Positions 55,195-64,000 of a stretch of 64,000 bases of DNA are shown here, piece by piece. Under the pieces are notes generated by a model that saw only the letters and a list, made by a program, of their open reading frames with translations, searched no databases and was not told the origin of the DNA. The DNA is from Clavaria fumosa (Eukaryota > Basidiomycota > Agaricomycetes > Agaricales > Clavariaceae): the NCBI GenBank assembly GCA_951802425.1, contig OX637794.1, forward strand, positions 744,001 to 808,000, written 5' to 3'. A program made the position numbers and the translations under genes. The number at the start of each line of letters is the position of its first letter. Position 1 is the stretch's first letter.

Positions 55195-55478
55195 TGTTAG
55201 GATTGCTTACATAAGCCATCCCAAAGAGGAGTTATGGAGAAACTGGGGAGGGTTGTTGGAAGGTCACATGACCTGAGGCTGTGGTCAGATTACATAATCA
55301 TAAGATCACATGACCTGGGCCTGGGCACGTCACGTGACCTGAGGGGTGGGAACATCAGCAAGTGCCAGGGCTCTTGCTATAAGTACTTCGTCATTTCTGT
55401 TTTTGTACTCTTTCCCCTTATCTTAGTATTGTTGTCATGACCTTACACTTAAGTTGTGTGAGACCCAGTCTGATAACA
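55195..55478 (+). repeat. solo LTR-like repeat, copy 2
   Basis: Starts TGTTAGGATTGCTTACATAAG and ends GTCTGATAACA (TGTTA..TAACA). Inverted relative to copy 1 at 92-386. A TATA-like GCTATAAGTAC lies in the middle. No exact target duplication is seen. Confidence 0.65.
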
Positions 55479-55501
55479 ACAGTGGTGGTAGCATGCAGCA
55501 G

Positions 55502-55557
55502 CAATGGCCCAAGCCCCCAGCAGTGGTCACAGACCAATGGCGGGGACTGGGGCCATC
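55502..55557. repeat. 57-bp hairpin motif, copy 4
   Basis: Arms CAATGGCCCAAG and CTGGGGCCATC around GGTCACAGACC. Flanked by GCAGCAGC and AGCTGGGCAGGG words, as in copy 3. Confidence 0.7.
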
Positions 55558-55786
55558 AGCAGTAGCTGGGCAGGGAGTCACAGCTGGGTAGGGAGTCGCA
55601 GTGGCAGCAGCAGAGCGGGAAATGGTAGCAGGGTAGGGAATGGAGGGGACAGGGAATGGAGTGGTAGTAGAGCAAGAAGCGGGAGAGACAGCAAAGCAGC
55701 AGGGCGGGGGTTGAGGCCATTGAGGGGCAGGTGGTGGCAGAAGGGCGGGCAGGCAGTGGTTGCCGGCAGCAGGTGGGTGGCGGAAC

Positions 55787-56915
55787 CTCTTTCTCGACGG
55801 CAGTGGCGACGGCACAAAGGGCGGTTTCGGCCTCAAACGCGATAACGGTCGCAGTGTGCCGGAAGCTACGAATCTGTGATGAGAACATGGCGACCACCCA
55901 TGTCTGCAGTGCCGTCATGAGGCCATCATGAGGTCCGTGTTGTACAACGAGCCAAGGTCGGCAGACGAGATGATAAGCTGCTCGAGTAGCTCGGAAAGAG
56001 ACTTGCGGAACTTTTTGAAGGCGGGGAGTTTGGCCGTGAGTGGATAGACTGGGGAGTTGTCCTGTTCAGCATTTGTTGCAGTTCAGAACTCGTCGCATGA
56101 ACGGTAAGAAATGGCGCCTGCCTGTTTAAGGACTTCAGTCAAGTTGTCCAGCGTGTCGAGGACACCATCATAATCAACTACTTGGTCCGCATCGACCGAA
56201 TTGTTGCAGCCGCATGACCTGAAGATGCAATTCATGAGCTCGGCCTGGACAACTTCAAGGTTCTGAGATACTGAGTCAAGGAAGCCTTCTGTTGTAGATT
56301 TCAGCGCAGCCGAAGGATTAAGCAGCATGTGGGATAGGAGGTGTGAGCCTACGGAGTGCCCGTCGTAACGATATAAGAGTGGCGCACCAAAGAGCTGATT
56401 GTCGCCATTGATTTTGGCCTCCGCAAAGACGTTGGCAGCGTCGAACACGACTTCGCCGCCTCCTTCTGCGGCTTTGCCTTTCTTCTTCGGCTTGCGAGCA
56501 TCGGTCTTTGGTGCCCTGTGTATGTTGAGGGTGCATCGCGTGGTTTTTTTATGTGCTGGTTTTGGTTTTGGCTTTCCTGGCTACAGGGGAAGGCTTGTGT
56601 TTTGCGGCGGGCGTTGTGAAGTCATCCTCGTCAACTAAGTCGTTGTCGTTGGTGGCCGAGCGAACATCGTCGTCGTCGTCGTCGTCGTTGTCATCGGAGG
56701 TGCGTTCGTGGGGGGATCGCTTTCAGTGTTCAAGGGCCCGCGTTGCGTTTGCGGTGGATTGTCGGAACTGGGTTTGTGCGGTGTGTTGGTGTTGAGAATC
56801 TATGTATTTTTTTTTCTCTGTTATGGAGCCTGGGTACGTTACCTGATACGAAAGGTTTTGCTAGTTTCTTTTCGCGTTGAGAGTGACGGGAAGATTGAGA
56901 AGACTCTTGGTCCAT
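55787..56915 (-). pseudogene. cohesin STAG/Scc3-like gene, 3'-truncated
   Basis: Likely start MDQESSQSSRHSQREKKLA at 56915. Then an Asp-rich linker, and a fold matching the STAG N-terminal region: VFDAANVFAEAKINGDNQLF, LKSTTEGFLDSVSQNLEVVQ, AELMNCIFRSCGCNNSVDAD, YPLTAKLPAFKKFRKSLSEL, QIRSFRHTATVIAFEAETAL. STAG/Scc3 is the HEAT-repeat subunit of cohesin. A 1-2 base frame shift occurs near 55920, and sequence ends at 55787 in triplet/hairpin DNA, so most of the protein is missing. An intact copy must exist elsewhere because the gene is normally essential. Confidence 0.75.
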
Positions 56916-57199
56916 TCTCGTTTCAACGCGTCAGTGGCTGAGAGTCAGCTGTGGCTAAGCACTGTCAGAGCGGCACCAACACCATGTGGAGGCTACAGGT
57001 CAAGCTATCCAATAACACCATCAGAGAAGGTTGCAGGCCAAGATAATTCACCCGACCTAGCTTCACTGTTCGAAGGAACGTTTATCCTAATCTGGAAATG
57101 AACCGCAAGCCAATACAGTCAGCGCAGTCAATGTCATTACACTAGGGTCAGCAAACCAACTTAGCTAAGCACCGAGTTATCCACTACATCGCCCCTCCG

Positions 57200-58560
57200 T
57201 TTGCGTGCATGCGATAATCATTGCCTTACCATCTGTACACAGCTCCGCTGCCTTCTGTGTTTGCTCCCGCTCACTTCGTCGCGGATAAAACCTGCCGTGG
57301 GAGATGTTCGCGCGGTCGGAGGCCACCTATGGCACCCACGGAGTTGTCACTGGGGCTGCCGGAGGAACTGCAAGGGTACTACTCTCTCGTCCATCTGGAC
57401 AACGTTGCGGGGGAAAGGCGGAAGTTCTGTAGAGCTTGTATTCGACGGTTGACAGAGCGGTCGACGTAGCGGACGGCGAGACGTACGTGTTGAGACGGAG
57501 AGAACGGCTTTGTGAAAGTGTGATAGATTTGTTTTCCTCGCAGACTACAGGTCGATGCACCAGGCTGCTTTCTCCGCCATCGAGACGTGGATGGCCATTC
57601 GAAGCCGCCGAGTATCGTGTGAGCTTCTACTGACACCTGTATGTGCTGCGTGTTTGCTTCTCCCTTCTTCATGCACTAGTTGAACTTCATCATACAGCGC
57701 TGATGGCGGCATTCACCACACACGGCAATTCCGGAACGAACCCTCTGGGTCGTACATCGTGCAGATCGCCAGTACCGTGGAGGGTGCACGACGCTGGACT
57801 AGCAGTCAAGATGATCGACGTCGCCAAGGTGCTCGTCATGGGGAAGAATCGGTAGGGGAGAGAACCCTGACTCTCTGGCCTTGTTATTCCTTATTTTTTA
57901 TTCCTTCTGGTGCTATCATAGTGGTCCGCGGATTCTATTCGCTTTTTGTTTGGCGCAGTTCTACCCCAAACTCGCCCCGGCTCCTCCCCCACCGCTTCAA
58001 AAAGGCTGCGCATATCGTCCTACGGCATGCTGGACATGCTACTCCGAAGACCTCAGGATGTTGGCCGTCTGCTGTTCGCGCTGTGTTGCAATGACGTCGC
58101 TGCCATGGGCGACCTGCCCAAATCCCTGGAGATCATCAGGACGCTGTATTTGCAGGACCTGAGGAACGTTGCGATATGGTTGATCACGAAGCCAAAGTTC
58201 TTCTTCTCCTTCTTTTGGCTCTTGCTCTCAGCTTGAGCTTCAGTCGCTGATCGCACTGGGACGATAGATGATTACCCAACTCTTGGACACGGTAAGCAGC
58301 CTGAGTTGGACGAGGCTCAGACGTTGCGCGTTATCACGTGCCTCAACGTTTTAAAAACTTCAAAAGTTCAAATCCTGGCCGTTCGTCAGTTCTGTTGTAG
58401 TTTGGTTTTGATCCCATGATGACTGTGGCTTGCTGCGGACACAGATGAACGGATCATGCTCGTCTCGCGGGACGAGCAGAGTTTTCTAGTCTTGAACTAC
58501 AAGGAAGCCAAGAACCGTGTCGAGGCGGCGTTTGGTGGGCTGGCCAAGGGCCCAGGGTCT
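57200..58560 (+). pseudogene. PAN3-like gene relic
   Basis: Blocks in PAN3 order but in changing frames: YHLYTAPLPSVFAPAHFVAD, LSLGLPEELQGYYSLVHLDN, AFSAIETWMAIRSR, GSYIVQIAST, AVKMIDVAKVLVMGKNR, DVGRLLFALCCNDVAAMGDL, PKSLEIIRTLYLQDLRNVAI, and near the end TDERIMLVSRDEQSFLVLNY. PAN3 is the pseudokinase subunit of the PAN2-PAN3 deadenylase. Large parts are missing and at least three frame changes exist, so the copy is non-functional. It lies head-to-head with the STAG relic. Confidence 0.8.
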
Positions 58561-59034
58561 GCAGGGAACGCACGTTGACAGTGAAAGACAGACGACGGTC
58601 GTGTAATTATTTCGGAGTATTCAAGTCTGGAATGGGAGATAATTCTTTTGTAACGAAAATGACGTTGAAATTCCACCAAAAAGACAATGGATTCTTCAAG
58701 TGGCAGCAGAGGGGTGGGCAAGTGGACAGCGGCGATGACCGAGCCTTGACATTAGAAGGGAGAGAGGAAATTGGCTGTCATGTATGAAGGACCAAACTGG
58801 ACAAAATTCATATCTTTGGTAAATTATGGTTCCAGACATGCATGCACACATGTGTGCATGTATGGACATGCATGGACATGTATGTACACACATGTCCATC
58901 TGTGTACATGTGTGCCCATTCATTTACATGCATGGGCATGAGCATCCATGAATGTGCATATGTGTCCATGCATGGGCACATGTGTCCATGAATGGGCACA
59001 TGTGTCAATATTGGCTCTGTGTGTGCAAATGTAT

Positions 59035-59565
59035 GCTAATTTATGTGCAAGCTTATGCAAATTTGTGCAGAATTATGCTATTATATGTGCAAGCCTATGC
59101 TGATTTGTGCAGAATTATGCTAATTTATGTGCAAGCCTATGCTGATTTGTGCAGAATTATGCTATTATATGTGCAAGCCTATGCAAATTTGTGCAGAATT
59201 ATGCTATTATATGTGCAAGCCTATGCAAATTTGTGCAGAATTATGCTATTATATGTGCAAGCCTATGCAAATTTGTGCAGAATTATGCTAATGTATGTGC
59301 AAGCCTATGCAAATTTGTGCAGAATTATGCTAATGTATGTGCAAGCCTATGCAAATTTGTGCAGAATTATGCTAATGTATGTGCAAGCCTATGCAAATTT
59401 GTGCAGAATTATGCTAATGTATGTGCAAGCTTATGTCAATTTGTGCAGAATTATGCTAATGTATGTGCAAGCTTATGTCAATTTGTGCAGAATTATGCTA
59501 TTAGATGTGCAGGCTTATGCCAATTTGTGCAAGCTTATGCTAATATATGTGCAGACCTACAGATG
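59035..59565 (+). repeat. 42-bp tandem array, left arm
   Basis: About 12 copies of a 42-bp unit made of two related 21-bp halves (GTGCAAGCCTATGCAAATTT and GTGCAGAATTATGCTAATGT). Because 42 is a multiple of 3, several frames stay open as 14-residue repeats. Confidence 0.9.
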
Positions 59566-60214
59566 ACTCTGGTGTACTTGACAGGATTGGGTATGGCCTA
59601 ATGAACTTGGGCATGAGTGGTGAAACCCTCCTTGAAATTTGATACATATACTATGTTTCAGAGTGCTCCTATATGTATACTTCTATCATTGCAGTATAAG
59701 ATCCCACATGTATTTCCCTGGTCCTCAGTTCAAATATTATCATCTCTTGTTCCTAAACATTTCTTAGCTTTCATCCTCATTGTCCTTGACATTGCAATTG
59801 CACAGGCAATGTGGGCTGATTACACCCAGAAGCAATGGGCTGTATGAATCATTTGCATATTGTAATTATACACTGTATTTTACATGGCATGACAAGTAGA
59901 AATGAATAACCATGGCCTAGGCAAGGGATTAACCAGAACACTGTTTGGCAAGTTGTCCAAGAAGGAAACAGCTATGAGAGGAAGCTTTGCTGATGGCCAA
60001 GTACATGTGTAAGAATTCCCACCCCTTCTTACTCCACGTGACTCCCCCAACCACACTGCCTCTCATGCCGTCACCACCACCCCTGCCCCTACCCACATGC
60101 TCCCTCCTCCTTTTCCTTGTCACCACCCCAAGCAGTGCTGCCTCGCCAGTCCCTTGTGTATCCCTCATGTATGACTCATGCAATGCACTGCCCCCTTTCC
60201 AATTATGACTCATA

Positions 60215-61122
60215 CAGTGACTCAAAAAACTGTCCAGATGTTTTGTGCTTTTGGATTATTTCAGCAATATCTCAATAACAGGTCAAGATGCAGACATGTA
60301 AAACACACCATCTGATAGCCCTACTTCTTGGCTATCTATCTACGTGTTCAGCTTTAATATATGTTTGGTTTAAGCTGAGATATTTAGCCTTGTTTGTGGG
60401 TGTGTCATCCGGACAGTTTTTTTGCAGGCATCAAAAAGTAGAATAATTGAATGAATTTGTTGAATGGATATCCCAATAAACAAAATAATGCTTCCAGACC
60501 ACCTTCTAGTATGTAAGGAGGGCCTTCCTTCACTTTCCTCCAACTTTCCCACCATGAAGCAGCTCCCTACTAAGGGTAAGGCATCCATCATCTCTATGGT
60601 GGGAAATGGTGATTCCTGTCACAAATTTGCTGTTAGGCTTTGTGTTAGCCACTATACTGTCTCTGGACTGTGCTATCAGACTTCTAGGACTCTTCCTGAA
60701 AGTGATTTGGTCACTTTTGACCCCCAGTTGCTATAATTCAGTACAGCTTATCACCACAAACAAGGCTGAGGTAGCTTCCCACCTCCAAAATAAGCTTAGA
60801 AATCAAAGGGAGAGTATGTAAAACTGAGCTACAATATGCCTAGCAGTGTTTTAAAAGTGTTGGGAGTTATGCAAAGTACAAAATTACTTGTTGTTTACTT
60901 ACTTTGAATGTCTGCAAATGACTGTCAGGATGATACCCTCACAAACAAATGCAAATATCTTAGCTTATACTGGACTTGTGTTAAAGCTAAATATATGGAC
61001 AGATAGCTGAGCAGGAGGGCTATCAGATGATGCATTTTATATGTTTCTCATTTAGTCATTAATGAGATATTGCTGACATAATGCAAAAACATGAAACATC
61101 TGTACCATTTTTTGAGTCACTG
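60215..61122. mobile_element. Tc1/mariner-like non-autonomous element at palindrome centre
   Basis: Ends CAGTGACTCAAAAAA and its inverse, with TA on both sides (60213-60214 and 61123-61124). The 220-bp TIRs (60215-60436 and 60903-61122) are diverged but align throughout, for example TTTCAGCAATATCTCA versus TGTCAGCAATATCTCA. The right TIR is exactly the palindrome's loop. The left TIR recurs inverted at 61588-61809 in the right arm. Confidence 0.75.
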
Positions 61123-62458
61123 TAAGTAAACAACAAGTAATTTTGTACTTTGCATAACTCCCAACACTTTTAAAACACTGCTAGGCATATTGTAGCTCAG
61201 TTTTACATACTCTCCCTTTGATTTCTAAGCTTATTTTGGAGGTGGGAAGCTACCTCAGCCTTGTTTGTGGTGATAAGCTGTACTGAATTATAGCAACTGG
61301 GGGTCAAAAGTGACCAAATCACTTTCAGGAAGAGTCCTAGAAGTCTGATAGCACAGTCCAGAGACAGTATAGTGGCTAACACAAAGCCTAACAGCAAATT
61401 TGTGACAGGAATCACCATTTCCCACCATAGAGATGATGGATGCCTTACCCTTAGTAGGGAGCTGCTTCATGGTGGGAAAGTTGGAGGAAAGTGAAGGAAG
61501 GCCCTCCTTACATACTAGAAGGTGGTCTGGAAGCATTATTTTGTTTATTGGGATATCCATTCAACAAATTCATTCAATTATTCTACTTTTTGATGCCTGC
61601 AAAAAAACTGTCCGGATGACACACCCACAAACAAGGCTAAATATCTCAGCTTAAACCAAACATATATTAAAGCTGAACACGTAGATAGATAGCCAAGAAG
61701 TAGGGCTATCAGATGGTGTGTTTTACATGTCTGCATCTTGACCTGTTATTGAGATATTGCTGAAATAATCCAAAAGCACAAAACATCTGGACAGTTTTTT
61801 GAGTCACTGTATGAGTCATAATTGGAAAGGGGGCAGTGCATTGCATGAGTCATACATGAGGGATACACAAGGGACTGGCGAGGCAGCACTGCTTGGGGTG
61901 GTGACAAGGAAAAGGAGGAGGGAGCATGTGGGTAGGGGCAGGGGTGGTGGTGACGGCATGAGAGGCAGTGTGGTTGGGGGAGTCACGTGGAGTAAGAAGG
62001 GGTGGGAATTCTTACACATGTACTTGGCCATCAGCAAAGCTTCCTCTCATAGCTGTTTCCTTCTTGGACAACTTGCCAAACAGTGTTCTGGTTAATCCCT
62101 TGCCTAGGCCATGGTTATTCATTTCTACTTGTCATGCCATGTAAAATACAGTGTATAATTACAATATGCAAATGATTCATACAGCCCATTGCTTCTGGGT
62201 GTAATCAGCCCACATTGCCTGTGCAATTGCAATGTCAAGGACAATGAGGATGAAAGCTAAGAAATGTTTAGGAACAAGAGATGATAATATTTGAACTGAG
62301 GACCAGGGAAATACATGTGGGATCTTATACTGCAATGATAGAAGTATACATATAGGAGCACTCTGAAACATAGTATATGTATCAAATTTCAAGGAGGGTT
62401 TCACCACTCATGCCCAAGTTCATTAGGCCATACCCAATCCTGTCAAGTACACCAGAGT

Positions 62459-62995
62459 CATCTGTAGGTCTGCACATATATTAGCATAAGCTTGCACAAA
62501 TTGGCATAAGCCTGCACATCTAATAGCATAATTCTGCACAAATTGACATAAGCTTGCACATACATTAGCATAATTCTGCACAAATTGACATAAGCTTGCA
62601 CATACATTAGCATAATTCTGCACAAATTTGCATAGGCTTGCACATACATTAGCATAATTCTGCACAAATTTGCATAGGCTTGCACATACATTAGCATAAT
62701 TCTGCACAAATTTGCATAGGCTTGCACATACATTAGCATAATTCTGCACAAATTTGCATAGGCTTGCACATATAATAGCATAATTCTGCACAAATTTGCA
62801 TAGGCTTGCACATATAATAGCATAATTCTGCACAAATTTGCATAGGCTTGCACATATAATAGCATAATTCTGCACAAATCAGCATAGGCTTGCACATAAA
62901 TTAGCATAATTCTGCACAAATCAGCATAGGCTTGCACATATAATAGCATAATTCTGCACAAATTTGCATAAGCTTGCACATAAATTAGCATACAT
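62459..62995 (-). repeat. 42-bp tandem array, right arm
   Basis: Inverse of the left-arm array, same number of units. Confidence 0.9.
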
Positions 62996-63331
62996 TTGCA
63001 CACACAGAGCCAATATTGACACATGTGCCCATGCATGGACACATATGCACATTCATGGATGCTCATGCCCATGCATGTAAATGAATGGGCACACATGTAC
63101 ACAGATGGACATGTGTGTACATACATGTCCATGCATGTCCATACATGCACACATGTGTGCATGCATGTCTGGAACCATAATTTACCAAAGATATGAATTT
63201 TGTCCAGTTTGGTCCTTCATAGTCATGGCTTGATTTGAACTTTGTCGTTGTCATGTGACATTGACCTCTGATGCTGTCAGCACTCGCTAGCCACGGACAA
63301 CCTGGCAAGCGCCCATCTACTCAGAGCCTCA

Positions 63332-64000
63332 ATGTCTAGGCGACCAGAGGCACACAAGCATTTCAATTTTAAAACGGTTTTTAAACGGTTCAGAAGGAAC
63401 ATAACACATTCAGATTCATCGCAGGAACCTTCTCAAAAGTCTGCGCAGACTTCCCCTTCTAATGTACCAGATGCCTCTATCAATGCGATCGCCACATCGT
63501 CTGTATCGCTCACGGCGCCTGCACCTCAACATCCATCTACCGCTGCTGACGTCCCAGCAATTACTCTTTCTGCACGTGGGCCGGATACCAACTCAACTTC
63601 TGAGTCGACCGATGCAGCCGCCGCCTCAAATTACTATGCGACAATTGTCAGCTCCACCAAGGCACCCGCTGCCCCGAAGAGTCTCCAAACAGCCAAGGAG
63701 GCGAGTGCGGTGGCGTTTGAAGGGTTCAAGACCGCTCTGAAAACTCTCAAGGAATGCGCGGGTGCGTTTCCTCCCCTGAGAGCAGCTGTTGGGGGATTGC
63801 TCGCTTGTATGGAGGTCGTGGACGTACGCAAATCCCCAATTTCTGATCGAAGCAGTGTTCTCTGACATTGTTGATTACACAGCGAGCGATTCAAAACAAG
63901 GAAGAATTCGCCGAAATGGATCGCAAGCTTCAGGCTTTCATCATCATGATCGAGCAGCATAGCAGCGAATCAAACTCATCTCGATTTCGTCACCGCCTTG
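63332..64000 (+). CDS. N-terminal part of NLR-like gene, runs off window
   Basis: Exon 1 63332-63823 (164 codons, phase 0), intron 63824-63882, and exon 2 from 63883 continuing past the end. After a Ser/Thr/Ala-rich leader the sequence reads AFEGFKTALKTLKECAGAFP, PLRAAVGGLLACMEVVD, then RAIQNKEEFAEMDRKLQAFI. This helical layout is typical of the N-terminal effector-like domain before NACHT or NB-ARC domains in agaricomycete NLR-like proteins. The nucleotide-binding domain itself would lie beyond the window, so the assignment is tentative. The start codon is 105 bases right of the palindrome's flanking duplication. Confidence 0.6.

Larger units (their letters stand above)
58783..63221. mobile_element. 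4.4-kb near-perfect palindrome (foldback-like element)
   Basis: Left arm 58783-60902 and right arm 61122-63221 are inverse copies. Every frame I compared is identical between arms, and the only difference seen is a 20-bp extra unit in the left arm near 58990-59015. The non-palindromic centre is 219 bp. Outer ends read TATGAAGGACC and GGTCCTTCATA. The flanks carry the same six bases GTCATG (58777-58782 and 63222-63227), a probable target duplication. No protein-coding gene is credible inside. Confidence 0.9.

Noticed and set aside
41370..58600. Helitron as the carrier of gene fragments
   Set aside because: No Rep/helicase domain or convincing Helitron terminus (CTRR with hairpin) was seen. 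hAT-like ends with an 8-bp duplication explain the central block better.
59035..59565. Regular repeats resembling a CRISPR array
   Set aside because: Units are contiguous with no unique spacers, the genome is eukaryotic, and no cas genes are present.
58952..59566. 204-codon ORF with 14-residue repeats (and its partner in the right arm)
   Set aside because: Produced by a 42-bp tandem repeat lacking stops. Several frames are open equally, and no start context or homology supports a protein.

Overview
The window looks like nuclear DNA of an agaricomycete (basidiomycete) fungus. Genes carry many introns of about 45-110 bp with GT..AG ends, intergenic spaces are short, and the protein set is typical of that class: a Slm1-like PH protein, a multi-TM receptor, a MIF-like tautomerase, an NLR-like N-terminus, basidiomycete-type G-alpha sequence, and Ngaro, chromovirus and copia retroelements. 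The species cannot be fixed from the sequence.

Left third (about 0.4-20.8 kb) is compact and gene-rich: a 5'-truncated SET-domain fragment ending at a solo-LTR-like repeat, a PI-PLC-X-like phosphodiesterase, a Slm1-like BAR/PH protein, a cyclophilin, a MIF-family tautomerase, a glutathione reductase with a possible mitochondrial start, a Vps1-type dynamin, a relic of a DUF3494 ice-binding-like protein and a 7-TM receptor-like protein. Between the Slm1-like gene and the cyclophilin sits an apparently complete Ngaro-type (DIRS order) tyrosine-recombinase retrotransposon. It has the order A1-gag-RT/RNaseH-YR-B1-A2-B2 and is flanked by an identical 83-bp duplication of host sequence.

The middle and right (about 21-63.2 kb) form a nested mobile-element region. 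In order: a poorly resolved stretch with a 156-bp tandem duplication; a 3'-truncated agaricomycete repeat-family gene; triplet-repeat DNA with a 57-bp hairpin motif found four times in the window; a pogo/Tc1-like element whose single 3-exon gene fuses a Ulp1-like protease to a DDE transposase; a decayed Ty3/gypsy chromovirus; a 3.6-kb CGGAGT/TCCGGA-rich tract; a hAT transposase fragment; a CpG-free stretch holding relics of an amino-acid permease and a Prp16-like helicase; and a 10.7-kb hAT-type composite (43732-54406, 8-bp TSD). The composite holds G-alpha relics, a nested 9-kb TIR element, an almost intact copia element and a fragment of a carboxyltransferase gene.

Further right are a second solo-LTR-like copy, truncated STAG/Scc3 and PAN3 copies, and a 4.4-kb near-perfect palindrome (58783-63221). 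The palindrome has 2.1-kb arms, internal 42-bp tandem repeats, a Tc1-like TIR at its centre and matching 6-bp flanks. The last 0.7 kb starts a new gene, an NLR-like N-terminal region that runs off the window.

No single pathway links the genes. The strongest candidates for something undescribed are the palindrome, the Ulp1-transposase fusion element, the Ngaro element with its 83-bp flanking duplication, and the gene-fragment-carrying hAT composite. Exon boundaries were read by eye from splice motifs and frame continuity.
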